This document shows, piece by piece, positions 1-8,087 of a stretch of 64,000 bases of DNA. Position numbers and translations under genes: made by a program. The notes beneath the pieces were generated by a model. The model saw only the letters and a program-made list of their open reading frames with translations, did not search any database and was not told the origin of the DNA. How positions within the stretch are numbered: position 1 is the stretch's first letter; each line of letters starts with the position of its first letter. Source of the DNA: Streptomyces asiaticus (GTDB lineage Bacteria > Actinomycetota > Actinomycetes > Streptomycetales > Streptomycetaceae). Location of the stretch: assembly GCF_018138715.1 (NCBI RefSeq), contig NZ_JAGSHX010000006.1:3658001-3722000 (forward strand), read 5' to 3'.

Positions 1-1
1 C

Positions 2-1414
2 ACCACGATCGGCGCGGTCGCGTCTGCCGGTCTGGTGGGCGGGCCGGTCGGCGCCATGGTCGCCGCCACCGGCGCCGTGGTCCTGGCCACGGTGGCCGCC
101 GCCCGCTCCCGCAAGCCCAACCCCCGCCGGGACGCCCGCCGGACCGCCGCCCGCACGGCCGGATATGCCGCTGCCCGCACCGCGGGCCTGCACCGCAGCG
201 GCACGTTCAGCGGTGGCCGGATGGGGAGCCGTTCGGGTGGCTCTCGTACGGGCCGCACGGGCGGTATGCCGGGCCGGAACCGATCCGGCAACCGCCCCGC
301 CGCACGCCATGGTGGTACGTCCACCAGCGGCAAGACACTCGGCAAGCCCGGACACGCCGCGTCCAGGCACTCGGCCAGCGGCGCGGGAAAGAGCGCTGGC
401 AGGGTCGGGCAGATACGGGGGCTGCGGGCCTCGCAGCAGGCCGCGGCCGGATCCCGCGCGGACCAGCGGGCGCAGACCACCGCGGCCCGCCGCGCGGTCG
501 CCGACGCCCGCCGCAACGCCAAAGCCGCCTCCGGTAACAACCGGCTGGGCAAGCGCGGGAGCTCCGGTGGTGGCCTGCTGGGCGGTGCCGTCCGTAAGGC
601 CCGTGCCGGGCGGGATGCGGCCATCGCCCACAATCGCGCCCGGCGGGATGCCAAGACCGGCGCCGATGTGGCGGCGCAGCGCGCGGCGGTCCGTAAGGCC
701 CCGGCCCGGAAGGCTGCCCGACGGGCGTTGCGGCGGTCCGCGGCCCGCTTCCACGGGCGTCGCCTGATGGCGGCCCTGCTCGCCCTGCCGGTGGGTCTGT
801 TGGGCTGCCTGACCACCCCGCTCGGCCGCAAGCTCGGCATTCCGGGGCTGATGCACCCGGGGCGCCGCCTGTACCGGCGCCTGGTCCTCACCGCGGCCGA
901 GCAGCGCGCGGCACGGGACGAAGCTACCCGCCGGAACCTGCGGGAGCAGGAGGAGGCGGCCGACGCGGAGGCAGCCGAGGACGGCACGGAAGAGGTCGCG
1001 GACAGCGTGGAGCGGCCCGCGGCCAAGGTTCCCACCGGCACCACACCCCAGGTGAGTGAAGGAGAGCACGTGTCCGGTTTCCAGTTCGAAGAGACCGCGG
1101 CCGAGATGGAGCAGGCCGCCCACTCCTACGACCCCGACAACGCCATGGAGATCCTGGCCATGGTCGAAGGGCTCCCGGCCGCGCTGACCAGCGTGGCGAA
1201 CGTGATGAAGATCCTCGCCGAGCGCTCCGACAGCGAGTTCCCGCTGGAGAAGGAGGTCGCGTCCGGCTTCAACGACATCTTCGGCGCCCTGATGAGCACC
1301 GTCGCCGTCGCCGAGGACATGGGCCCGCTGTTCCGGCAGGTCCACGCGCAGGACATCGCCCGCCACGAGGACCCCCGCAACGGCCACCAGGCAGAGAAGG
1401 GCTGGAACGTCTGA
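2..1414 (+). CDS. AICE transfer-region membrane protein, 5' partial
   Basis: The reading frame is open to the left edge, so the N terminus is missing; the first visible residues (about 30) form a hydrophobic Gly/Ala/Val segment typical of a membrane helix. A long basic, Arg/Ala/Gly-rich low-complexity stretch follows, then a second hydrophobic segment (RLMAALLALPVGLLG, around 760-810) and an acidic C-terminal domain of about 115 residues containing AMEILAMVEGLP. It stops two bases before the traB-like start, so the two are probably co-transcribed and coupled. I do not recognise a defined family; position suggests a role in conjugal transfer or spread. A GTG at 1070 has a good ribosome binding site (GAAGGAG), so the C-terminal domain may also be made separately. 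Confidence 0.6.
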   Translation, partial: TTIGAVASAGLVGGPVGAMVAATGAVVLATVAAARSRKPNPRRDARRTAARTAGYAAARTAGLHRSGTFSGGRMGSRSGGSRTGRTGGMPGRNRSGNRPAARHGGTSTSGKTLGKPGHAASRHSASGAGKSAGRVGQIRGLRASQQAAAGSRADQRAQTTAARRAVADARRNAKAASGNNRLGKRGSSGGGLLGGAVRKARAGRDAAIAHNRARRDAKTGADVAAQRAAVRKAPARKAARRALRRSAARFHGRRLMAALLALPVGLLGCLTTPLGRKLGIPGLMHPGRRLYRRLVLTAAEQRAARDEATRRNLREQEEAADAEAAEDGTEEVADSVERPAAKVPTGTTPQVSEGEHVSGFQFEETAAEMEQAAHSYDPDNAMEILAMVEGLPAALTSVANVMKILAERSDSEFPLEKEVASGFNDIFGALMSTVAVAEDMGPLFRQVHAQDIARHEDPRNGHQAEKGWNV

Positions 1415-1415
1415 G

Positions 1416-3518
1416 ATGAGCGCCACCGCCACCGCCAAACAGCAGAGCAGTGGCCCGGTGCTGGACTGGGCTGCCGGTCACGGACCCGTGACCGGCGCCC
1501 TGTCCGCGACCACCGGAGCCTTCGCCGTTGCCACCACCGGCGCCGCCACCTCCATGCCCCCCACCTGGGCACTCGCGGTCGGAGCCGCTGGCGCCCTGGG
1601 TCACACCGTCGTGGGGCTGCGCGTGCGCAACGCTGGCCGCACCCTGGCCACCCGCGCCGCCTCCTGGCTCGTCGGGGCCGGGTGGACCACGTGGGCCATG
1701 ACCCACGGCCCGCTGACCTGGGCCGCTCTGGGGTCGCTGGCCACGATCGGGGTCGGGATCGGCGCTGCCGCACGGTCCACCGCCCTGTTCGAGGAGGCCC
1801 GCGAGGAGGAAGCTATCGCGGCCGAGCAGCGGCAGATCGCGCAGGAACTCTCCGCGGAGCGGCGGGAGATCGCCGCGGAATGGGTGGAGCGGATCCGGCG
1901 GATCTGCAACATCACCGTGCGCGTGCTCGGCGTGGAGAAGTGGGAGACCGGTGCCGGGTACTCCCTGGACCTGGAACCGCAGGGCGGCGTCACCTACGAC
2001 CGCATCGCTCAGTACTCCGTGCAGCTCTCCGCTGATGCCCGGCTGCCGCACGGCTGCACCGCCACCGCCGGCCCCGGCATCCACCAGGGCCGGACCATCA
2101 TGGACGTGACCACGGTCAACGTCCTGGAAGAGGAGCGGACCTACCCGGCTGACTACGGGCCGCTGTCGGTGCTGACGGGCATCCCGTGGGGCTACCGGAC
2201 CAACGCCGAGCAGATCCGCGCGTACCTGCGGGAACAGTGCGCGCTGGTCGTCGGCCCGACCGGATCGGGCAAGACCAACATGGTGCATGCGATCCTCGCC
2301 GGATTCGCCCGCGCCGAGGACATGCTGACCTGGGTGATCGACCTCAACGCCGGTTCCGCGGGCCTGCCCTGGGTCCTGCCCGCCCTCAACGGCGAGATCA
2401 GCCACCCCGAGGGCAAGCCCGTGCGGCCGGGGGTGGACTGGCTCGCCGGTACCTACGAGGAAGCCGTGACCATGCTGGACGCGGCGGTACGGGTCGCCAA
2501 GCAGCGCAAGATGGGCTACCAGGACCTGCTCGCCAAGGCGAACACCGACCTGCTGCCGATCAGCCCGGCCATCCCTCAGATCATGCTCGTCATCGATGAG
2601 GGCGCGGAGATCCTGGCCAGCACCGACCGGCGGATGCGCAAGCTCGGCGAGAAGATCCTGGAAGTCATCCGGATCGCCCGCGCGATGGGCCTGCGCACCG
2701 TGCTGACCGCGCTGGGAGCTACCGGCAGCGTCCTGGGCAACCTGATGATCCGCCGGGAAGCCAAGGTCCGCGTTGCCCTGACCGGTGGCGAGACCGAGGG
2801 CATGGACCTGAGCAAGATGTTCCCCGGCACCCGCGGCCTGCGCGTGGACCAAGCCCCCTACAAGGGCTCGGGGTTCATGGGCACCCCGGAGTCCCCGGCC
2901 GCGCTGTTCAAGACCTGGCGCGTCCTGCCGAACCAGATCCGGGAGATCATCGCCGCCACATCCGACCGGCACCCCGTCCTGGACACGCTGTCCGCCAAGG
3001 CAGCCGGGCCCGCCTACGCCCGCCGCTGGGACACCGACCGCATCGGATGGATGCGCGACCACACCCCCCGCACCGATCAGGGCACCGACAACGCTCCTGC
3101 CGGGCAGGGGCTGAGGCTGTCCGCGCTGCGGGACGAGCAGGACAGCGGGCAGGACGCGTCGGAGGACGCGATGCTGCGCCGTTTCCGGGCCGAGATCGAC
3201 GCCCAGTTCGCCACCGCCCCCGACTCTGACGCCTCCCCGGCCGAACGGGGTGGGCTGAACCTGTCCGCGCTGCGGGGCGGGCAGGACAGTCCGGCGCAGC
3301 GGGAAGCGCTCGCGCTGCTGCTCGCCGCTGGCACCGAGGGCACCGGAGCATCCGCCATCGCCCGCGCGCTCGCCGACACCCACGGCACGACCCGTCAGAC
3401 GGTCGTCGGCTGGCTCAAGACATGGGCGGACAACGGCACCGCCGTGCGTGTCGGGGAGGGCACCAAGGCCCGCTACGTCCACCGCCAGCACGCCCCCGGG
3501 CAGGCCCCCGAGAGCTGA
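1416..3518 (+). CDS. traB: TraB/TraSA-type FtsK/SpoIIIE DNA translocase
   Basis: 700 residues. It is predicted to pump double-stranded DNA between hyphae during Streptomyces conjugation, as a hexameric ring at the membrane. The N terminus has hydrophobic segments (residues about 20-65 and 85-115), followed by a charged coiled segment (about 125-160). The FtsK-type motor domain has Walker A GPTGSGKT at 280-287 and Walker B IMLVIDEGAE with Asp394-Glu395. The C terminus (about 615-690) looks like a winged helix (GASAIARALADTHGTT), the part that in TraB proteins reads the clt repeats. It starts 1 base after the upstream stop. A GACAAG repeat array lies immediately downstream and could be its DNA target. 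The family is certain; the gene name is by role. Confidence 0.9.
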   Translation: MSATATAKQQSSGPVLDWAAGHGPVTGALSATTGAFAVATTGAATSMPPTWALAVGAAGALGHTVVGLRVRNAGRTLATRAASWLVGAGWTTWAMTHGPLTWAALGSLATIGVGIGAAARSTALFEEAREEEAIAAEQRQIAQELSAERREIAAEWVERIRRICNITVRVLGVEKWETGAGYSLDLEPQGGVTYDRIAQYSVQLSADARLPHGCTATAGPGIHQGRTIMDVTTVNVLEEERTYPADYGPLSVLTGIPWGYRTNAEQIRAYLREQCALVVGPTGSGKTNMVHAILAGFARAEDMLTWVIDLNAGSAGLPWVLPALNGEISHPEGKPVRPGVDWLAGTYEEAVTMLDAAVRVAKQRKMGYQDLLAKANTDLLPISPAIPQIMLVIDEGAEILASTDRRMRKLGEKILEVIRIARAMGLRTVLTALGATGSVLGNLMIRREAKVRVALTGGETEGMDLSKMFPGTRGLRVDQAPYKGSGFMGTPESPAALFKTWRVLPNQIREIIAATSDRHPVLDTLSAKAAGPAYARRWDTDRIGWMRDHTPRTDQGTDNAPAGQGLRLSALRDEQDSGQDASEDAMLRRFRAEIDAQFATAPDSDASPAERGGLNLSALRGGQDSPAQREALALLLAAGTEGTGASAIARALADTHGTTRQTVVGWLKTWADNGTAVRVGEGTKARYVHRQHAPGQAPES

Positions 3519-3521
3519 TCG

Positions 3522-3668
3522 CTTGTCGCCTGTCGTCCCGCACCGAACAACGGGTCCCCGGGGCGAGCCAGGGGCCCGGAAACAGCTTGTGACCTGCGAG
3601 GCGACAAGCGACAAGACAAGACAAGCGACAAGCCAGACGACAAGCGACACGACAAGAAAGACGACAAG
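3522..3668 (+). repeat. GACAAG repeat array, candidate clt (transfer locus)
   Basis: Behind the translocase gene the hexamer GACAAG occurs eight times, starting at 3603, 3610, 3615, 3620, 3627, 3639, 3651 and 3663. The last four are spaced exactly 12 bp. An inverted copy (CTTGTC) is at 3522, with further related GTCG/CTTGTG pieces between. TraB proteins bind short direct repeats in a clt locus near their own gene, so this is a natural candidate, but binding is inferred only from position and structure. The 221-bp gap 3519-3739 holds no gene. Confidence 0.6.
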
Positions 3669-3739
3669 CACACCACCCACCGCACGGGCCCGCGTCACCT
3701 GTCGGCGCGGGCCCGCGGTACACCCCGAGGGAGCCAGAA

Positions 3740-4054
3740 ATGAGCCAGCACACCCCGCCCGGCCAGATGGCCCCGCACATACCCGCCGACGTCTTCCAGC
3801 GCGCTCAGGCCACCGGGCAGCCGGTCGTCATCGTCGTCAACGACACCGACCCGACCGGCTTCCCCTGGCAGCGCGTTCTGATCCCGTTCGCCATCGCCGG
3901 AGCGGTCGTCGCCGGGGGGTGGGGGCTGGCCGCTGCCCTGTGCTGGCTGATGGACGTCGCCGCCCACACCGCAACCGTCATCGCTGGAGCCACCGCCGGA
4001 CCCCTCGGCGTCGGCGGCATCACCCTCAAGCTCTTCGGCTCCAAGAACAAGTAA
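3740..4054 (+). CDS. Small Spd-like membrane protein of the AICE
   Basis: 104 residues. The N-terminal 45 residues are soluble (MSQHTPPGQMAPHIPADVF), and two hydrophobic segments follow at about 46-68 and 75-95, ending in a short basic tail (KLFGSKNK). Small two-helix membrane proteins beside traB in Streptomyces plasmids and AICEs are usually spread (Spd) proteins that help move the element between compartments of the recipient mycelium; that role is inferred from size and position. A GAGGGAG ribosome binding site lies about 8 bases before the ATG. A 13-bp hairpin follows the stop. It could equally be a membrane protein of unknown function. Confidence 0.7.
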   Translation: MSQHTPPGQMAPHIPADVFQRAQATGQPVVIVVNDTDPTGFPWQRVLIPFAIAGAVVAGGWGLAAALCWLMDVAAHTATVIAGATAGPLGVGGITLKLFGSKNK

Positions 4055-4057
4055 GGC

Positions 4058-4101
4058 CCAGGGCGGCCCCCTCTCACGCCAATGAAGCGGGGCCGCCCTG
4101 G
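4058..4101 (+). terminator. Hairpin after the Spd-like gene
   Basis: A perfect 13-bp inverted repeat: CCAGGGCGGCCCC at 4058-4070 and its complement at 4089-4101, with an 18-base loop. No T-run follows, as is common in high-GC terminators. It separates the transfer genes from the TGT-like/replication block and ends 25 bases before the next ribosome binding site, so it may end transcription or process the message. Confidence 0.55.
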
Positions 4102-4138
4102 TCTCCAGTCCTCAACAGACCTGTTGGAGGTATCCAGC

Positions 4139-5023
4139 ATGACCCAACCGACCGTGATCCGGCGAGTGATCCCGCGCCCGGCGCGGCAGCTCCCGGACGC
4201 AGCCGCGCGCCCCGGGGGCATGCGGTTCTACCTGACCACCCACAAAAAGCACTGGCTGCGGGAGACGTCAGTGCCGCTGTTCTTGAAGTCCGAGCACCTT
4301 GTCTCGGCCGTCAAGCCGCTGCGGGCCATCGGCCGCTACGCCGTGGACTCCGGCGGCTTCACCGAACTCCAGCGGCACGGCCGCTGGACCCGTACCCCCC
4401 GCCAGTACGTGACTGACCTGCGCCGCATCTGGGAGCACATCGGCCCCTACGACTGGGCAGCCGGACAGGACTGGATGTGCGAAGACCTGATTATCAACGG
4501 CGGTACATCCCGCGCCGGAACCTTCGCCGGGACCCGCCTCAGCGTCGCCGAACACCGCCGCCGCACCGTACACAACTTCCTGGAGCTGAGGTCTTTGGCT
4601 CCCGACCTGCGGATCATCCCCAGCCTTCAGGGCCGGACCATCCCCGAGTACCACGCATGCGCGGACCTGTACGAGTACTACGGCGTAGACCTGCGCGCTG
4701 AGCCCACCGTGGGCCTTGGCTCCGTGTGCCGTATTCAGTCCACGGCCCAGGGTGCCGCGATCGTCACGGCCATGGCCGCTCGCGGCTACCGGCTCCACGG
4801 CTTCGGCTTCAAAACCCTCGGCTTGGAACGCGTCGGTCACCTGCTGGCCTCCGCCGACTCCGCTGCATGGAGCTTCCACGCCCGCAAGCGCCCGCCCCTC
4901 CCCGGCCACACCACGCACAAGAACTGCGCCAACTGCCTGCCCTACGCCCTGCGCTGGCGTGACCGCGTCCTTGCCGAAATCCCCTCACATCGGCCCGCCC
5001 CGGAAGGGAGCTCCCACGCATGA
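4139..5023 (+). CDS. TGT/DpdA-like transglycosylase-family protein of the AICE
   Basis: 294 residues from the ATG at 4139, which has GGAGG at 4126-4130; an earlier in-frame ATG at 4082 lies inside the hairpin and is unlikely. The protein resembles tRNA-guanine transglycosylases and the DNA-modifying relative DpdA. It has the base-recognition motif DSGGF at 70-74, a GLGSVCR loop similar to the TGT glycine loop, and ADSAAW with Asp240 where TGTs carry the nucleophilic Asp. A HxxCxxC element (Cys263, Cys266) sits near the C terminus. TGT-family enzymes swap guanine for a deazapurine in tRNA or DNA. The stop overlaps the primase-polymerase start (ATGA), so it belongs to the replication operon. 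Whether it modifies tRNA or the element's own DNA cannot be told. Confidence 0.75.
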   Translation: MTQPTVIRRVIPRPARQLPDAAARPGGMRFYLTTHKKHWLRETSVPLFLKSEHLVSAVKPLRAIGRYAVDSGGFTELQRHGRWTRTPRQYVTDLRRIWEHIGPYDWAAGQDWMCEDLIINGGTSRAGTFAGTRLSVAEHRRRTVHNFLELRSLAPDLRIIPSLQGRTIPEYHACADLYEYYGVDLRAEPTVGLGSVCRIQSTAQGAAIVTAMAARGYRLHGFGFKTLGLERVGHLLASADSAAWSFHARKRPPLPGHTTHKNCANCLPYALRWRDRVLAEIPSHRPAPEGSSHA

Positions 5024-5898
5024 CCAGCACTCATCTGGCCACGCTCTCGCCCCTGCGGACCGCGCTGGAGCTGGCCGCGGCCGGTCTGCCAGTGCTGCCC
5101 CTGCGCAGGGGCAAGGTGCCGTTCGGGAACTGTCGCACCTGCGCGAAGGACGCCCGGACCGGCAGGGCCGTCTGTGGCGGGCGGCCGAACATGAAGGAAG
5201 CGGGCCCCTGCCAGTGCCCCGGTCCCTGCCACGCGTGGGCCGCCGCCACCGCCGACACGTCCGTCATCGCCTCGCCCGCGTGGGCGTCGGCGTGGCGGGA
5301 GGCCGTGACGGTCGCCTACCACCCCGGCGGTGCCGGGCTGACCGTGGTGGACCTCGATGACACCGCAGCCGTTGCATGGGCCTGCCAGACCCTGCCCGCC
5401 ACACGGACCGTGCCGACGACCCGCGGTGAACACTGGATCTACCGAGGCGCCATGCGCTCCGTAAACGCCGTCCGCGACGGCGTGGACATCAAGTCCACGA
5501 TGGCCTACGCCCGGTGGCTCGGCACCGGCACCGGCACCATGACGGCCCTACCGGACATCGTGCGCGCACTGGCCGTGAAGGAGCCCTCCACGGTCCGGTC
5601 GGCCCCGCAGGCCATCCCCGTACCCGCACCGGCCGGGGAAGGGGCCTGCCCTCACCGCACGCCCACCTACCTGAACCGTGGCATCGCCATGGCCGAGCAG
5701 CGCATCACCGAGGCCACCAGCGCGATCCACACCACCGTCTACCGGACCTTCCTCGCCGTGCTCTCCACGCACGGCCGGTGCGGCTGCCTCACCGAGGCCC
5801 ACATCGCGCGACTGTTCACCGCCGCCCAGGCCAAAGGCGAATCGCCCCGGCACTGCACCGACGCATGGACCAACGCCCGCACCACGTTGGGACTGTGA
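5020..5898 (+). CDS. Bifunctional DNA primase/polymerase (Prim-Pol)
   Basis: 292 residues, start overlapping the upstream stop by four bases. The archaeo-eukaryotic Prim-Pol signature is present: VVDLDD with Asp111 and Asp113 for metal binding, GEHWIY with His138, and VDIKS with Asp156. Between the first strands and the catalytic core is a Cys-rich insertion (Cys38, Cys41, then CGG, CQCPGPCH) that looks like a zinc-binding module. The protein should make primers, and perhaps extend them, at the AICE origin. The ATPase encoded right after it would supply the helicase-like part, so the two together replace a classical Rep protein. Family confident, biochemical detail inferred. Confidence 0.85.
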   Translation: MTSTHLATLSPLRTALELAAAGLPVLPLRRGKVPFGNCRTCAKDARTGRAVCGGRPNMKEAGPCQCPGPCHAWAAATADTSVIASPAWASAWREAVTVAYHPGGAGLTVVDLDDTAAVAWACQTLPATRTVPTTRGEHWIYRGAMRSVNAVRDGVDIKSTMAYARWLGTGTGTMTALPDIVRALAVKEPSTVRSAPQAIPVPAPAGEGACPHRTPTYLNRGIAMAEQRITEATSAIHTTVYRTFLAVLSTHGRCGCLTEAHIARLFTAAQAKGESPRHCTDAWTNARTTLGL

Positions 5899-5900
5899 CC

Positions 5901-7376
5901 ATGTCCGACGACGAGAAGTCCCCGGCCCGCGAGGTCATCACGGACTACGCGCAGGCCCACTTCCGGTACTTCCGCACCGCCGACGGGACCGTGTACGCGC
6001 AGAAGAACGGCCACCCCGTGGCCCGACCCATCCGCTCCCAGGGCACCACGGGAAGCCACCGCCAGGAACTCATGGTCGGCCTGTTCAGGGACGGGCGCGG
6101 CGCGTTCAACGGGACCGCACTCAAGGAGGCATTGGACTTGATCGAAGCACTCGCACTGACCGAGGACGTGCAGCCCGTCCACATCCGCGTCGCCCCCGGA
6201 CTCGACGGAGCGACCTGGCTGGACCTGGGCCGCAACGACGGGCAGTCGGTCCGAATCCACCCCACCGGCTGGGACATCGCCATCCCCGACCCGCGTGAAG
6301 TGTGCTGGCGACGGACCCAGCTCACCGGGGAACTGCCCCTGCCCGCCAAGGACACCAACGGCAAAGGCATCGACCTCCTGTTGCGGCTGTGCAACTTCGC
6401 CAACGCGGAGACCGAATGCCTGGCCATCGCCTGGCTCATCGGCTGCCTCGAACCGTCAGTGCCCGTCCCCGCCCCCTTCCTCACCGGCCCCCAGGGCGCG
6501 GGCAAGTCCACCGGGGGCCGCATGCTCGTGAGGATCATCGAGGGAATGAGCGGCGACCTGCGCCGGGCCCCCAAGGATGAGGAGAACCTGATCGCGGCAG
6601 TGGCGGCCGGATGGGTCACGGCCCTGGACAACCTCTCCCACATGACCCCGGACCTGTCCGACGCCATGTGCTGCATCGTCACCGGAGCCGAGAACGTCAA
6701 ACGCGCCCTGTTCACCGACGGGGACGTCTTCCGCGCCCGCTACCGTCGCCCCCTCCTGCTGACCGGCATCGACGTCGGCGTCATCCGGCCGGACCTCGCG
6801 GAACGGCTCCTGCCCCTGCGTCTGGAGCGGCCCCGCATCCGACGCACCGAGGCCGAGCTGTGGGCGGAGTACGCGGACATTCTGCCCGTCGTTCTCGGAT
6901 CTCTCCTGGACCTCACGGTCAAGGTCCGCGCCGCTGAGGCGGAGACCCCCACGGACCTGCGGATGGCGGACTTCGCGCACCTGTGTGCGCAGCTCGATGC
7001 GGCAACCGGTCTCGGGGCGCTCGCCGCGTATCGGGCCAGCCTGGACGACCTGAACGATGACGTGATCGAGGGCGACCTTCTGGCGCAGACCGTTCTCAAG
7101 CATGCGGACACCATGGAGCCAGGCGAGGCGCAGCGGATGACTTCCACCGAGTGGCTGCACTGCCTCAGTCGCCTCTACAACGGCGACGAACTACGTCCCC
7201 TGCCCAAGGGGTGGCCGACCACGGGAAAGGTCCTCTCTGACCGCCTCAAGCGCCTCCAACCGACGCTTGCCGCCCGTGGCGTCCTCATCGACTGGGGCCG
7301 CACCAGCGAGGGCCGCTACCTCGAAATGACCCGCCAACCGGCCTCGCCCCCACACGAGCAGAAGCCGGTGTTCTGA
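5901..7376 (+). CDS. Primase-associated ATPase/helicase-like replication protein
   Basis: 491 residues from the ATG at 5901, two bases after the Prim-Pol stop; no strong ribosome binding site is seen, so translational coupling is likely. Upstream in-frame codons overlap the primase gene and are out of frame with it. A P-loop GPQGAGKST lies at 196-204, and a Walker-B-like TALDNLSH with Asp243-Asn244 follows. Downstream RYRRPLLLTG and RLLPLRLERP resemble the arginine-finger/sensor part of virus-type helicases associated with primases. It probably unwinds DNA at the element's origin together with the Prim-Pol. It ends just before a strong terminator hairpin and the iteron region. Confidence 0.75.
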   Translation: MSDDEKSPAREVITDYAQAHFRYFRTADGTVYAQKNGHPVARPIRSQGTTGSHRQELMVGLFRDGRGAFNGTALKEALDLIEALALTEDVQPVHIRVAPGLDGATWLDLGRNDGQSVRIHPTGWDIAIPDPREVCWRRTQLTGELPLPAKDTNGKGIDLLLRLCNFANAETECLAIAWLIGCLEPSVPVPAPFLTGPQGAGKSTGGRMLVRIIEGMSGDLRRAPKDEENLIAAVAAGWVTALDNLSHMTPDLSDAMCCIVTGAENVKRALFTDGDVFRARYRRPLLLTGIDVGVIRPDLAERLLPLRLERPRIRRTEAELWAEYADILPVVLGSLLDLTVKVRAAEAETPTDLRMADFAHLCAQLDAATGLGALAAYRASLDDLNDDVIEGDLLAQTVLKHADTMEPGEAQRMTSTEWLHCLSRLYNGDELRPLPKGWPTTGKVLSDRLKRLQPTLAARGVLIDWGRTSEGRYLEMTRQPASPPHEQKPVF

Positions 7377-7405
7377 CCCGCGACCACGCGATCACTCCCC
7401 GGACA

Positions 7406-7446
7406 AGCAAGAGGAGCACCCCGGGGCGGAGCGTGCTCCTCTTGCT
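7406..7446 (+). terminator. Terminator after the replication genes
   Basis: Perfect 14-bp inverted repeat (AGCAAGAGGAGCAC at 7406-7419, complement at 7433-7446) with a 13-base loop. It lies 30 bases after the ATPase stop and closes the transfer/replication operon before the iteron region. Confidence 0.7.
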
Positions 7447-7502
7447 GTTCGGCGGAACGCCGCCCGATGGGCGCGCCGCGCAGCGGCTCCTTATTTCACG
7501 CT

Positions 7503-7766
7503 GTGAGGCGCACCTCACCACAAACAGACACCCCCTCTTTTGTCCTAAGAGGGAAGACGCTGCGTCATCTGCGTCATGCAGGCGGAAAAACAGCCCGTGA
7601 GCTGCGGATACAGGCATGACGCAGGCGGCGACCTCTGCGTCATCCTGCGTCATCTGCGTCACGCGATGACGCACCCCATGACGCGCTGATGACGCACCCC
7701 CTGATCACTGCGTCACACAAAACCGCAGGTCAAAAGCCCAAATGACGCTGATGACGCAATGACGCA
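7503..7766. repeat. TGACGCA iteron region, candidate AICE origin
   Basis: The 498-bp gap 7377-7874 has no gene. Within it, TGACGCA or its complement TGCGTCA occurs exactly eleven times, starting at 7561, 7570, 7617, 7636, 7646, 7655, 7667, 7690, 7709, 7752 and 7760. Two further TGACGC copies start at 7679 and 7743. Both orientations occur. A 6-bp inverted repeat GTGAGG-CGCA-CCTCAC (7503-7518) and locally A/T-richer stretches (around 7490-7555 and 7586) lie beside it. Clustered iterons between the replication genes and xis suggest an origin of replication, or an operator controlling xis-int. Confidence 0.65.
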
Positions 7767-7874
7767 GAAATCCGCGCTTCGGACAGACGCGAACTCCCGA
7801 GGCAGGCCCCGCCCCGGCAAGTCCGCATCGGCCCTCTCGACGCATGGACGCATATCCCGCGAGGAGACACCACC

Positions 7875-8087
7875 TTGAGCGCCGTGACCACACCCGCGCC
7901 CCTTGATGAGTCCACCGAAGCCCTCACCCCCCGCGAAGCGATGACAGCACTGCGGATCGGCCGAGACACGCTCTACAACCTCATCCGTTCCGGCGAACTG
8001 CGCAGCTTCACCATCGGCAGGGCCCGCCGCATCCCCGCCGCCGAGATTCCTGCCTTCATGCGCAGGCGAATGGAGGAAAACCACTGA
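7875..8087 (+). CDS. xis: Excisionase (Xis), MerR-type helix-turn-helix
   Basis: 70 residues. The start is TTG at 7875, chosen because GAGGAGA at 7861-7867 is correctly spaced and because the helix-turn-helix begins soon after. ALTPREAMTALRIGRDTLYN is a typical excisionase-type helix-turn-helix, followed by LIRSGELRSFTIGRARRIP, the wing region that fits the DNA groove. The stop overlaps the integrase start by one base (TGATG), a very common xis-int layout. It should bend DNA at the attachment site and turn the integrase toward excision. The iteron array just upstream may control its expression. Confidence 0.85.
   Translation: MSAVTTPAPLDESTEALTPREAMTALRIGRDTLYNLIRSGELRSFTIGRARRIPAAEIPAFMRRRMEENH

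Noticed and set aside
1269..3698. Long antisense frame (about 800 codons) opposite the TraB-type gene
   Set aside because: It mirrors the codon pattern of the real gene and encodes Gly/Arg-rich low-complexity sequence; the forward frame has clear motor motifs.
4082..4138. Upstream ATG start for the TGT-like gene
   Set aside because: It lies in the loop of a strong hairpin without a ribosome binding site; the ATG at 4139 has GGAGG at the right distance.
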